Below, piece by piece: positions 17,224 through 27,215 of a stretch of DNA of 64,000 bases (positions are counted from its first letter, which is position 1; every line of letters starts with the position of its first letter). Source of the DNA: Mumia sp. zg.B17 (GTDB lineage: Bacteria; Actinomycetota; Actinomycetes; Propionibacteriales; Nocardioidaceae). The translations under genes and the position numbers were made by a program. Where the stretch lies: assembly GCF_019550915.1 (NCBI RefSeq), contig NZ_JAHWCI010000002.1:186001-250000 (forward strand), written 5' to 3'. A model generated the notes under the pieces. It saw only the letters and a list, made by a program, of their open reading frames with translations, had not been told where the DNA came from and made no database searches.

Positions 17224-18315
17224 TCAGAGGGCGACGTTGACGTCGCCGACGGGGACCTGGACGCAGATCTTGACGGTCTCGTCGGTGTTGGCGGTGACCT
17301 CGCCCGAGATGACATGGCGGACGGCACCGTGGTTCTTCTTGATGGCGCAGGTGTTGCAGACGCCCATGCGGCAGCCGAAGTCGGGCGTGAGCCCGGCCTT
17401 CTCGGCCTGCTCGAGGATGGTCGCGCCGGAGTTGGCGGCGTCGATGCCGCTGTCGTCGAAGGTGAGGGTCCCGGTCGCGTCTGCTGCGGAGAGATCGACC
17501 GTCGGGACCTTGAAGTATTCCTGGCGCAGCTGCGCTGCGGCGCCGATCTCGTCGTACGCGTCCCGCACCGACGCGATGAGCCCGGCAGGCCCGCACACGT
17601 AGGTGAGAGTGGTGGTGGGGTCGACGTCGAGATGCTTGAGATGGACGAGGTCGAACCGCCCGGTCAGCTCGGCGTCGCGCTCGGGGACACGGGTGTAGAC
17701 GCGGATCACGCGCAACGAGTGGTACGAGGCGGCGAGCTCGTCGAGCTCGGCGGAGAACATCTCGTCCTCGCGGCTGCGGGCGTAGTGGAGGAAGGTGACG
17801 CGCCCCGTGTGGCCGTCGTCGCGGAGCGTCCGCAGCATCGACATGACGGGTGTGATCCCGCTGCCGCCGGAGAGCAGCAGCAGGTCCTCTGGGACGGTCT
17901 CGGGCAGCACGAACTCGCCGGCGGCCTGAGACAGGTGCACCAGGGTCCCCGGGGCCAGCTCGTGGTGCAGGTACTGGGAGACGTAGCCGTCCGGGTGCGC
18001 CTTGACGGAGACGCTGAAGAGCCCGTCCTTGCGGCGGGCCGAGCTGGAGACCGAGAAGACGCGCACGCGGCGCTTGCCGTCGACCTCCACGCCGAACTCG
18101 ACGTGCTGCCCGGGCGCGAAGCCCTCCCAGACGCCGTTGGGCCGGAGCACGACCGTGCTGGCGACACCGGTCTCGTGGATCACCTCGACGACCCGGGCGC
18201 GGACGTGCTGCACCACGAGCATGGGGTGGATCTGGTCGAGATAGTGGTCGATGGTGTGGGGCGAGGTCAGGGCAGCGATCGGACGCGAGGCGAGCGCCTT
18301 GCGGACGATTCCCAT
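17224..18315 (-). CDS. Ferredoxin reductase with C-terminal [2Fe-2S] domain (desaturase partner)
   Basis: A 363-residue three-domain oxidoreductase. The FAD-binding barrel contains RVFSVSSSARR and GYVSQYLHH. The NAD(P)H domain contains LLLLSGGSGITPVMSMLR and YVCGPAGLI. The plant-type [2Fe-2S] domain has Cys 315, 320, 323 and 351 (C-x4-C-x2-C-x27-C). It matches Rv3230c-type reductases that pass NADPH electrons to a DesA3-like desaturase. ATG 18315 is preceded by CGGAGG. It is first gene of the two-gene operon, and its upstream region holds a 9-bp-arm dyad that is a good candidate repressor site. Confidence 0.92.
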   Translation of the reverse strand: MGIVRKALASRPIAALTSPHTIDHYLDQIHPMLVVQHVRARVVEVIHETGVASTVVLRPNGVWEGFAPGQHVEFGVEVDGKRRVRVFSVSSSARRKDGLFSVSVKAHPDGYVSQYLHHELAPGTLVHLSQAAGEFVLPETVPEDLLLLSGGSGITPVMSMLRTLRDDGHTGRVTFLHYARSREDEMFSAELDELAASYHSLRVIRVYTRVPERDAELTGRFDLVHLKHLDVDPTTTLTYVCGPAGLIASVRDAYDEIGAAAQLRQEYFKVPTVDLSAADATGTLTFDDSGIDAANSGATILEQAEKAGLTPDFGCRMGVCNTCAIKKNHGAVRHVISGEVTANTDETVKICVQVPVGDVNVAL

Positions 18316-18352
18316 GGGGCCTCCGAGGGTTCAGTGAACGGCCGTGCACCAA

Positions 18353-18374
18353 CAACCTACGCAACCGTAGGTTG
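18353..18374. promoter_or_regulatory. Candidate TetR-type operator of the desaturase operon
   Basis: Perfect inverted arms CAACCTACG and CGTAGGTTG are separated by CAAC, 38 bases upstream of the reductase start. The size, symmetry and position fit a TetR-family operator controlling lipid desaturation (inference). No TetR gene is in the window. Confidence 0.55.
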
Positions 18375-18393
18375 GTCGGCAACCCCGCTTGGC

Positions 18394-18409
18394 TGTGACG
18401 GCGGTCACG
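18394..18409. promoter_or_regulatory. CRP/GlxR-like site upstream of zwf
   Basis: TGTGA-N6-TCACG matches 9 of 10 half-site bases of the CRP consensus. It lies in the divergent region between the reductase gene and zwf. The same pattern occurs upstream of sucC at 28142. Confidence 0.5.
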
Positions 18410-18468
18410 AGACTCCCCGGTCGCCCCTCGTTGCGGTCGCTCCACCATCGAGATCCGCGGGCGCGCAC

Positions 18469-18474
18469 TACGCT
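18469..18474 (+). promoter_or_regulatory. -10 element (TACGCT) of zwf, leaderless type
   Basis: TACGCT ends 7 bases before ATG 18482, so transcription should begin at the start codon. No ribosome site is visible. Confidence 0.55.
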
Positions 18475-18481
18475 GAGGCGC

Positions 18482-19948
18482 ATGGAGTCGCAGTCGTACG
18501 TCATCGTTCTGTTCGGGGCGACGGGGGACCTGGCACGGCGCAAGCTGCTGCCAGGGCTGCTCCACCTCTGGCAGGCCGGCCTGCTCCAGGACGCCCGGAT
18601 CGTCGGCACGTCGCTCGACGACATGGACCTCGACAAGTTCCGCACGCTGACGCGTGACGCGGTCGACGAGTTCAGCACGCCGGCACCCACCGACGAGGCA
18701 TGGGCCGAGTTCGCCGGCATGCTCCGCTGGGCGCCTGGTGACGAGGGCGCAGACGGGCTTGCCGCCGTCGTTCGCAAGGCCGAGTCCGAGGTCAGCGGCG
18801 AGCCGCAGGTCCTGCACTACCTGAGCGTTCCGCCCAAGGCCGCGCTGTCGGTCGTGCACGAGATCGACGAGGCCGGCCTGGCGCCGCGCTCGCGGATCAT
18901 CATGGAGAAGCCCTTCGGCACCGACCTCGCGTCGGCCCGGCGTCTGAACGCGGCGCTCCACGAGGTGTTCCGCGAGGACCAGATCTTTCGTATCGACCAC
19001 TTCCTCGGCAAGGAGGCGGCGCAGAACATCCTCGCGTTCCGCTTCGCCAACGGCCTCTTCGAGCCGATCTGGAACCGCAACCACATCGAACACGTCCAGA
19101 TCGACGTGCCGGAGACACTGGGGCTCGGTGGGCGGATCGGGTTCTACGAGGAGACCGGCGCCTATCGGGACATGGTCGTGACCCACCTCTTCCAGGTGCT
19201 CGGCTTCGTCGCCATGGAGCCGCCGACGGCACTCACCCCGCACGCGATCACCGAGGAGAAGAACAAGGTCTTCCGGTCGATGCTGCCCATCGAGCCCGCC
19301 GACGTCGTCCGCGGCCAGTACGCGGGCTACCGCGAGGAGCCGGCCGTGTCGGACGACTCCGAGACGGAGACGTTCATCGCGCTGCGGTGCTGGATCGACA
19401 ACTGGCGGTGGGCGGGAGTGCCGTTCTACCTCCGTACGGGCAAGAAGCTCGCCGAAGGCGCGCGGATCATCTCGATCGCGTTCCGGGAGCCGCCCAAGAG
19501 CATGTTCCCCGAGGGGTCGGGTGTGGGTGCGCAGGGCCCGGACCACCTGACGTTCGACCTCGCGGACCGCGCGCGGCTGTCGCTGTCGTTCTACGGCAAG
19601 AAGCCCGGGCACGGCATGCGGATGGACAAGTACTCCATGCAGTTCTCGTTCCACGAGGACCCCGGCGCGGTGTCGGCCCTCGAGGCGTACGAGCGGCTCA
19701 TCTACGACGCGATGCGCGGCGACCACACGCTGTTTACAACCGCCGACGGCATCGAGCAGCTGTGGGGTCTCTCGCAACAGCTCATCGACCACCCGTCGCC
19801 GGTCAGGGTCTACCCGCCGGGCTCGTGGGGGCCGAACGCGATCCACCAGCTGATCGCGCCGAACGCCTGGCGGTTGCCGTTCGAGCGCCCGTGGCGGGAG
19901 CACAAGGATGAGCCGCACGACGATGGGCACACGGAGACGCCGCGCTGA
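18482..19948 (+). CDS. zwf: Glucose-6-phosphate 1-dehydrogenase
   Basis: A 488-residue enzyme oxidising glucose-6-phosphate to 6-phosphogluconolactone with NADP+, the first step of the oxidative pentose phosphate pathway. The dinucleotide motif is VIVLFGATGDLARRKL (about 7-22). The active-site segment is RIDHFLGKEAAQN (about 170-182), and RTGKKL is the conserved C-terminal Lys region. Start ATG 18482 is supported by TACGCT 7 bases upstream; the open frame reaching 18389 is ignored. It stands alone rather than in a tal-zwf-opcA cluster, and diverges from the NADPH-using desaturase reductase. NADPH supply for desaturation is a possible link (inference). Confidence 0.95.
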   Translation: MESQSYVIVLFGATGDLARRKLLPGLLHLWQAGLLQDARIVGTSLDDMDLDKFRTLTRDAVDEFSTPAPTDEAWAEFAGMLRWAPGDEGADGLAAVVRKAESEVSGEPQVLHYLSVPPKAALSVVHEIDEAGLAPRSRIIMEKPFGTDLASARRLNAALHEVFREDQIFRIDHFLGKEAAQNILAFRFANGLFEPIWNRNHIEHVQIDVPETLGLGGRIGFYEETGAYRDMVVTHLFQVLGFVAMEPPTALTPHAITEEKNKVFRSMLPIEPADVVRGQYAGYREEPAVSDDSETETFIALRCWIDNWRWAGVPFYLRTGKKLAEGARIISIAFREPPKSMFPEGSGVGAQGPDHLTFDLADRARLSLSFYGKKPGHGMRMDKYSMQFSFHEDPGAVSALEAYERLIYDAMRGDHTLFTTADGIEQLWGLSQQLIDHPSPVRVYPPGSWGPNAIHQLIAPNAWRLPFERPWREHKDEPHDDGHTETPR

Positions 19949-19999
19949 CGGCCCGCTCGGAGGTCAGGAATGAAGAAGCGACGGGAGCTCGCTCGCCGC

Positions 20000-20005
20000 T
20001 AGCGT
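20000..20005 (+). promoter_or_regulatory. -10 element (TAGCGT), leaderless type
   Basis: TAGCGT ends 7 bases before ATG 20013. The spacing selects ATG 20013 over the in-frame GTG at 20004. Confidence 0.5.
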
Positions 20006-20012
20006 GGCGGCC

Positions 20013-22409
<2,397 letters not shown>

Positions 22410-22427
22410 GCGCAGACTCGGTGGGCG

Positions 22428-22787
22428 TCAGAGCCAGCGGTCCTCGACCATCCTGACGCCTTCGGTGCGAGCCAGGCCCAGGCGGCGAAGCTCGCTGACG
22501 TAGGCGTCGGCCGCCGCGGCAGCGGCACGTGAGACGTCGGCTGTCATCACCGACGTACGGACGAACGTCCCGCGGCGCCCCAGCGTCTCGACGACGCCTT
22601 CGGCCTCCAGTGCGCGGTAGGCCTTCGCCACGGTGTTCACCGCGAGGCCGAGATCGTGGGCGAGCGCACGCACTGTCGGGATACGTGCCCCCGGACCCAG
22701 CGTGCCGTCGGCTGCCTGCGACGCGATCTGGCGGCGTACCTGCTCGTACGGGGGTTCACCCACGTCGGGATCAATGACGATGCGCAC
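22428..22787 (-). CDS. GntR-family regulator, YtrA subfamily
   Basis: A 119-residue GntR protein with a winged helix-turn-helix (PPYEQVRRQIASQAADGTLG, then IPTVRALAHDLGLAVNTVAK) and only a short C-terminal helix. This is the YtrA layout without a ligand-binding domain. Start GTG 22787 has AAGGAGG 8 bases upstream. YtrA-type regulators normally repress an adjacent ABC transporter operon, but none is adjacent here; the nearest genes are the UvrA-like ATPase (convergent) and pcrA (divergent). A TTGACA-like -35 lies on this strand at 22821-22826. Confidence 0.92.
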   Translation of the reverse strand: MRIVIDPDVGEPPYEQVRRQIASQAADGTLGPGARIPTVRALAHDLGLAVNTVAKAYRALEAEGVVETLGRRGTFVRTSVMTADVSRAAAAAADAYVSELRRLGLARTEGVRMVEDRWL

Positions 22788-22836
22788 GTCGGCGCCTCCT
22801 TAGCTCGCAGTGACCCCCCTTGTCAAGAGTAGGCCG

Positions 22837-22853
22837 CCACTGGTGAACAGTGG
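22837..22853. promoter_or_regulatory. Dyad in the GntR-pcrA divergent region
   Basis: Inverted arms CCACTG and CAGTGG with a 5-base GTGAA spacer lie between the GntR gene and pcrA. It may be the GntR protein's own operator (inference). Confidence 0.35.
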
Positions 22854-22917
22854 GTGAGCTTGTTCCAGTACGCCCGGCGCGATCATGTCCGTCGGCCCCC
22901 GTAGGCTGGGGAGCACG

Positions 22918-25335
22918 ATGAGCCTCCCGTTTCCCGTGCCCTCAGACCGCCTGCCGGGCGGCTCGCGACCCGGCGACGCCCGTACGACCCCCTCTCTCGG
23001 CAGCCCTGGCGGAGGCGGCCACGACGGTCCGAGCGACGAGGAGATCGAGGCGCGCCGCGCGGCGAAGGCAGACGCGCTGCTCGAGGGGCTCAACGACCCG
23101 CAGCGCGCGGCCGTCACCCACGCGGGTGGCCCGCTCCTGGTCGTCGCCGGCGCAGGCTCGGGCAAGACCCGCGTCCTGACGCGGCGCATCGCCTGGATGA
23201 TCTCGCAGCACCACGTCCACCCGGGGTCGATCCTCGCGATCACCTTCACCAACAAGGCCGCTGCCGAGATGCGCGAGCGCGTCGCCGACCTCGTCGGCGG
23301 GCGCGCGCGGCTGATGTGGGTGTCGACGTTCCACTCGGCCTGCGTACGCATCCTCCGCAAGGAGGCCCAGCGCTTCGGCTACTCGTCGACGTTCACGATC
23401 TACGACGCGGCCGACTCCAAGCGCCTCATGACCCAGGTCTGCCGAGACCTCGAGCTCGACCCCAAGCGGTTCCCGCCGCGTGGAGTGCTCAACTGGGTCT
23501 CCAACCTCAAGAACGAGCTCGTCGACCACGAGCAGGCGTCATCCAAGGCGCACAACGACACCGAGCGCGCCTACGCCACGGCCTACGTGGCCTACCAAGA
23601 GCGTCTACGGGCGTCCAACGCCATGGACTTCGACGACCTCATCATGACCACGGTTCACCTGTTCCAGGCGTTCCCCGACGTCGCCGACGTCTATCGGCGC
23701 CGGTTCCGTCATGTGCTCGTCGACGAGTACCAGGACACCAACCACGCCCAGTACGTCCTCATCCGCGAGCTGTGCACCGAGCCCGACTCCGACCTGCTGG
23801 TGGTGGGCGACTCCGATCAGTCGATCTACGCCTTCCGCGGGGCCAACATCCGCAACATCCTCGAGTTTGAGGCCGACTTCCCGACAGCGACGACGATCAT
23901 GCTCGAGCAGAACTACCGCTCGACGCAGTCGATCCTCGACGCGGCCAATGCCGTCATCTCCCGCAACGAGGGCCGCAAGAAAAAGAACCTGTGGTCCGCG
24001 CAGGGCAAGGGCGAGGCCATCATCGGCTACGTCGCCGACGACGAGCACGCCGAGGCGCAGTTCGTCGCCGACGAGGTGGACAGGCTGACCGACGAAGGGC
24101 TGGCCAAGCCCAGCGATGTCGCCGTCTTCTATCGGACCAACGCACAGTCGCGCGTGTTCGAGGAGGTCTTCATCCGCGTCGGCCTGCCCTACCGGGTCGT
24201 CGGCGGGGTGCGCTTCTACGAGCGCAAGGAGATCAAGGACGCGATCGCCTACCTCCGGGTGCTGGTCAACCCGGCCGACGCGGTCTCGCTGCGTCGCATC
24301 CTCAACACCCCCAAGCGCGGCATCGGAGACCGGGCAGAGGCCGTGGTCGGGGCGTACGCCGACCGTCTCCGCATCACGTTCTGGGAGGCGTTGCAGCGTG
24401 CGGAGGAGGCACCCGGCATCGCGACGCGGTCGCTCAAGCAGATCGCCGGCTTCGTCGAGACGATCACCGGCCTGCAGGAGATGGCGGCGTCGGGCGAGCC
24501 GGTCGACGTGGTTCTCGAGGCGACGCTGGCCCGCTCCGGCTACCTCGATGAGCTCGAGAACAGCACCGATCCGCAGGACGAGGCTCGCGTCGAGAACCTC
24601 TCCGAGCTGGTGGCCGTCGCGCGCGAGTTCGTCTCCGACGCCGCGACGCTCACCGCCGATGCGGGAGACGGTGACGCGGAGACCGCCGACGACGACGTCC
24701 TGCAGCCGGGTTCCGTGGCCGCGTTCCTCGAGCGCGTCTCGCTCGTCGCCGACGCCGACTCGATCCCGGACTCCGGCGACGGCATGGTCACCTTGATGAC
24801 GCTGCACACGGCCAAGGGGCTGGAGTTCCCTGTCGTGTTCCTGACCGGGCTCGAGGAGTCGATCTTCCCGCACATGCGGTCGTTGGGTGATCCCAAGGAG
24901 CTCGAGGAGGAGCGCCGGATCGCCTACGTCGGGCTCACCCGGGCCGAGCAGCGGCTCTACGTCACCCGGGCGCTCGTACGCTCCGCCTGGGGCGCGCCCT
25001 CGCACAACCCGCCGTCGCGCTTCCTCGACGAGATCCCCGAGGACCTCGTCGACTGGAAGCGCACCCAGGCCGACACGACCACGTGGTCCGGCGGCTACCT
25101 GCCGCGCCGGACCTCCGCGGCCCCGTTGCGTTCGGCGACGGCCGACAAGGCGAGCAAGGCCAAGCGTGACGTTCCGAACCTGTCGCCGGGCGACCGTGTC
25201 TCACACGACACGTTCGGTCTGGGGACGGTGGTGGCGGTCGAGGGCGCCGGCGACCGGGCCGTAGCGTCGGTGGACTTCGGGTCCGAGGGCGTCAAGCGGC
25301 TCCTGCTGCGCTACGCCCCCGTCGAGAAGATCTGA
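22918..25335 (+). CDS. pcrA: ATP-dependent DNA helicase PcrA/UvrD
   Basis: An 805-residue superfamily 1A 3'-5' helicase for repair and replication-fork maintenance. It has a Gly/Ser-rich N-terminal extension (about 1-50), motif I GAGSGKT (about residues 78-84), motif Ia ITFTNKAA, motif II DEYQDTN, QSIYAFRGA, motif IV QNYRST, motif V LMTLHTAKGLEFPVVF and motif VI VGLTRAEQRLY. The last 50 residues (LSPGDRVSHDTFGLGTVVAV) form the Tudor-like domain that binds RNA polymerase in PcrA proteins (family knowledge). ATG 22918 lies 10 bases after TAGGCT. The gene ends 5 bp before the 21-bp repeat array. Confidence 0.96.
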   Translation: MSLPFPVPSDRLPGGSRPGDARTTPSLGSPGGGGHDGPSDEEIEARRAAKADALLEGLNDPQRAAVTHAGGPLLVVAGAGSGKTRVLTRRIAWMISQHHVHPGSILAITFTNKAAAEMRERVADLVGGRARLMWVSTFHSACVRILRKEAQRFGYSSTFTIYDAADSKRLMTQVCRDLELDPKRFPPRGVLNWVSNLKNELVDHEQASSKAHNDTERAYATAYVAYQERLRASNAMDFDDLIMTTVHLFQAFPDVADVYRRRFRHVLVDEYQDTNHAQYVLIRELCTEPDSDLLVVGDSDQSIYAFRGANIRNILEFEADFPTATTIMLEQNYRSTQSILDAANAVISRNEGRKKKNLWSAQGKGEAIIGYVADDEHAEAQFVADEVDRLTDEGLAKPSDVAVFYRTNAQSRVFEEVFIRVGLPYRVVGGVRFYERKEIKDAIAYLRVLVNPADAVSLRRILNTPKRGIGDRAEAVVGAYADRLRITFWEALQRAEEAPGIATRSLKQIAGFVETITGLQEMAASGEPVDVVLEATLARSGYLDELENSTDPQDEARVENLSELVAVAREFVSDAATLTADAGDGDAETADDDVLQPGSVAAFLERVSLVADADSIPDSGDGMVTLMTLHTAKGLEFPVVFLTGLEESIFPHMRSLGDPKELEEERRIAYVGLTRAEQRLYVTRALVRSAWGAPSHNPPSRFLDEIPEDLVDWKRTQADTTTWSGGYLPRRTSAAPLRSATADKASKAKRDVPNLSPGDRVSHDTFGLGTVVAVEGAGDRAVASVDFGSEGVKRLLLRYAPVEKI

Positions 25336-25339
25336 CCCC

Positions 25340-25690
25340 GGGTCACCTTCTGGCGCTCGCGGGTCACTTCCTGCCGCCCGCGGGTCACTTCCTGCCGCCC
25401 GCGGGTCACTTTCTGGCACTCGCGGGTCACTTCCTGCTGCCCGCGGGTCGCTTTCTCGACTCCGTGGGTCACTTTCTGGCGCCCGGCCCCGCCCGCCGTA
25501 CCGATCGGGGAGGTGATCCCGCCAGTGGTAGGGCGAGTGACCCGCGAGGCCTAGAGGGTGACCCGCGAGCGATTAGAGAGTGACCCGCGAAGGCCAGACA
25601 CTGACCCGCGAAGGCCAGACACTGACCCGGGAGGGCCAGGGAGTGACCCGCGAGCGCGAGAAGGTGACCCGCGAGGGCCAGGGGTGACCC
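25340..25690. repeat. Inverted array of 15 short repeats with 21-bp period
   Basis: This 363-bp gap between convergent pcrA and M23 genes holds 15 copies of a 21-bp unit. Seven GGGTCAC cores face forward at 25340, 25361, 25382, 25403, 25424, 25445 (GGGTCGC) and 25466, exactly 21 bp apart. Eight inverted cores follow at 25537, 25558, 25580, 25601, 25622, 25643, 25664 and 25684 (GTGACCC, or CTGACCC at 25601 and 25622), 20-22 bp apart. The rest of the unit is about GCGAGGGCCAGGAA, read in the inverted direction. The 64-bp centre (25473-25536) has no unit. A transcript through it could fold into a long imperfect hairpin. Function unknown; termination, protein binding or structural RNA are all possible. 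Confidence 0.93.
25580..25687 (+). other. Possible 35-codon heptad-repeat ORF inside the array
   Basis: From GTG 25580 the right half of the array reads, in frame, VTREGQT, LTREGQT, LTREGQG, VTREREK, VTREGQG and then TGA. The left half read on the minus strand gives similar VTR-x-x-Q heptads. The 22-bp and 20-bp spacings elsewhere break this frame and no ribosome site is clear, so I treat coding as unlikely and record it only as an observation. Confidence 0.2.
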
Positions 25691-25698
25691 GCGACGGG

Positions 25699-27048
25699 TT
25701 AGGGGAAGACGTTGTGTTCGCGCAGGGCGGTCATCGGGTCGACCGGCGTGTCCGGGGTGGGCCGGACCTCGAGGTGGAGGTGCGGGCCTGTCACGTTGCC
25801 GGTCGAGCCGACATAGCCGATCACGTTGCCCGGCGCGACCGAGTCGCCCACGCTGGCCTTGACCGACGACTGGTGGCAGTACCAGATCTGGGTGCCGTCC
25901 TCGAGGGTCAGCACGGTCTTGTTGCCGTACGCCCCGTCGAAGCCGGTGCTGGTCACCGTGCCGCGGGCGATCGCGACCAGCGGCGTGCCTGAGGGGGCCG
26001 CGAAGTCGAGCCCGGTGTGGGTCGTCGACCAGAGCGAGCTGGACTGGCCGAAGCGTGCGGTCAGGCGGTAGCCCGTCAGCGGGAGGACCCACTGCTTCTT
26101 CTTGATCTCCTGCGAGCGGGCCTCTGTCTTGTCGGCCAGCTGCGAGAGAGCGGTGCTGCGCTGAGCGGCCTGCTGCTCCGCCTGCTTGGCGATCAACGCC
26201 CGGTCGAAGTCACGGGTCACGTCGACGTTGTTGGGGTCGTACCGCTTGGCGGCCGCGCCACCCGAGACGTCGGCGGACAGCGCCTTGAAGTCGGCGGTCT
26301 CCATGACCGGCGGCTTGGCCGACGACATGGCCACCGCGCCGAAACCGGCAACCACCAGGGCTGCGGCACCGATCACAGCCGGCGTCGGGAGCCCGGGGAA
26401 GCGACGGGTGCGCGTGTGGGCGGAGCGGGAGCCAGGAGGAGTGGCACGGCGAGCGGTGCGCATCTCGCCGGAGCGTCGCTCGGTGATCGTGGTGTGCTCG
26501 GAGACCGCATCGATCGTGGCCGTGGACTCGGCCGGGATCGGGGGGAGCTCTGCGGCGCGCTTGCCGCGGTAGGACGACGCAGTAGTGGAGCCGGTCGGGG
26601 CGCTCTCACGCGGGGCGCTCTCACGCGGGGCGCTCTCACGTGGGGCGCTCTGCGCGACCTCGGGCTCGGAACGCCGGGCCCGGCGGCCCGGTGCGGAAGG
26701 TTGGTCACGCGCGGGGGGCGTCGCGGACGAGCCGGCAGAGGAGTCGATCGCGCTCGGGAGCTGAGGAAGCGCAGGCTGCGGGCGGCTGACCTCGGCCTGG
26801 GGGGCAACCTCGGTGCGGACCGCGGTGATCTCGGTCCGGATGAGCGTGGTCTCGACGGCCGACGCGGGAAGCGGCGTCGGGTGGATCTGGGGAGATCGCG
26901 TCGCCTCGCCGGCGGGGGAGGCCGTACGGCCTGCGACCCTGCGTCCGCTCGTGGCGGCGGAGGCGTTGGGGGTGGTGGAGTCTGACGGTCGCGAGATGCC
27001 CCTCTTGGGCTTCTCGGCGCGGCGCTTGGGCGCGGGGCGCGACGTCAC
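25699..27048 (-). CDS. Membrane-anchored M23 peptidase (LytM/Gly-Gly endopeptidase fold)
   Basis: A 449-residue protein. The first 220 residues are a disordered, Pro/Arg/Ser-rich cytoplasmic region with three SAPRE repeats. One membrane span (VIGAAALVVAGFGAVAM, about 226-245) follows, then a coiled-coil-like stretch (QAEQQAAQRSTALSQLADKT). The C-terminal M23 domain has HTGLDFAAP and HLHLEV zinc-ligand motifs, so it is probably active. M23 enzymes cut peptidoglycan cross-links or regulate other hydrolases (family knowledge). I choose GTG 27048 because GGAGG lies 8 bases upstream; the open frame extends five codons further. It ends 9 bp from the repeat array. Confidence 0.88.
   Translation of the reverse strand: MTSRPAPKRRAEKPKRGISRPSDSTTPNASAATSGRRVAGRTASPAGEATRSPQIHPTPLPASAVETTLIRTEITAVRTEVAPQAEVSRPQPALPQLPSAIDSSAGSSATPPARDQPSAPGRRARRSEPEVAQSAPRESAPRESAPRESAPTGSTTASSYRGKRAAELPPIPAESTATIDAVSEHTTITERRSGEMRTARRATPPGSRSAHTRTRRFPGLPTPAVIGAAALVVAGFGAVAMSSAKPPVMETADFKALSADVSGGAAAKRYDPNNVDVTRDFDRALIAKQAEQQAAQRSTALSQLADKTEARSQEIKKKQWVLPLTGYRLTARFGQSSSLWSTTHTGLDFAAPSGTPLVAIARGTVTSTGFDGAYGNKTVLTLEDGTQIWYCHQSSVKASVGDSVAPGNVIGYVGSTGNVTGPHLHLEVRPTPDTPVDPMTALREHNVFP
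26597..26641. repeat. 15-bp tandem repeat inside the M23 gene
   Basis: Three consecutive copies of GGGGCGCTCTCACGC start at 26597, 26612 and 26627, the last base of the third being changed. They encode the SAPRE repeats in the disordered cytoplasmic region of the M23 protein. Copy number is likely variable between strains (inference). Confidence 0.8.
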
Positions 27049-27215
27049 GTACTCAACCTCCACTGTGGACTGCCTGGATGTTGACCCTAACGGAAGCGCC
27101 CCCGTTACCGAAGAGTGACAACCGGACCACTGTCCTGCATCTTGGGCGACTGGTCAAGGTCAGCCTCTGGATCCCTGTCGTGGCGGGGGAGGAACGGCCG
27201 TCTATGACCTCGATC
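27049..27215. other. Non-coding gap upstream of the M23 gene
   Basis: This gap holds the M23 promoter and leader and the 3' side of the alpha/beta hydrolase gene, both on the minus strand. I looked for a ydaO/c-di-AMP riboswitch, common upstream of actinobacterial cell-wall hydrolases, and saw no convincing match. Confidence 0.4.

Noticed and set aside
15927-19930. Long minus-strand frame of 946 residues (17090-19930)
   Set aside because: It is an Arg/Asp-rich shadow running across the reductase gene and antisense to zwf, without any domain.
25340-25690. CRISPR array
   Set aside because: The 21-bp units abut without unique spacers, reverse orientation midway and have no cas genes nearby.
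27049-27215. c-di-AMP (ydaO) riboswitch before the M23 gene
   Set aside because: No conserved ydaO core motifs are recognisable in this leader.
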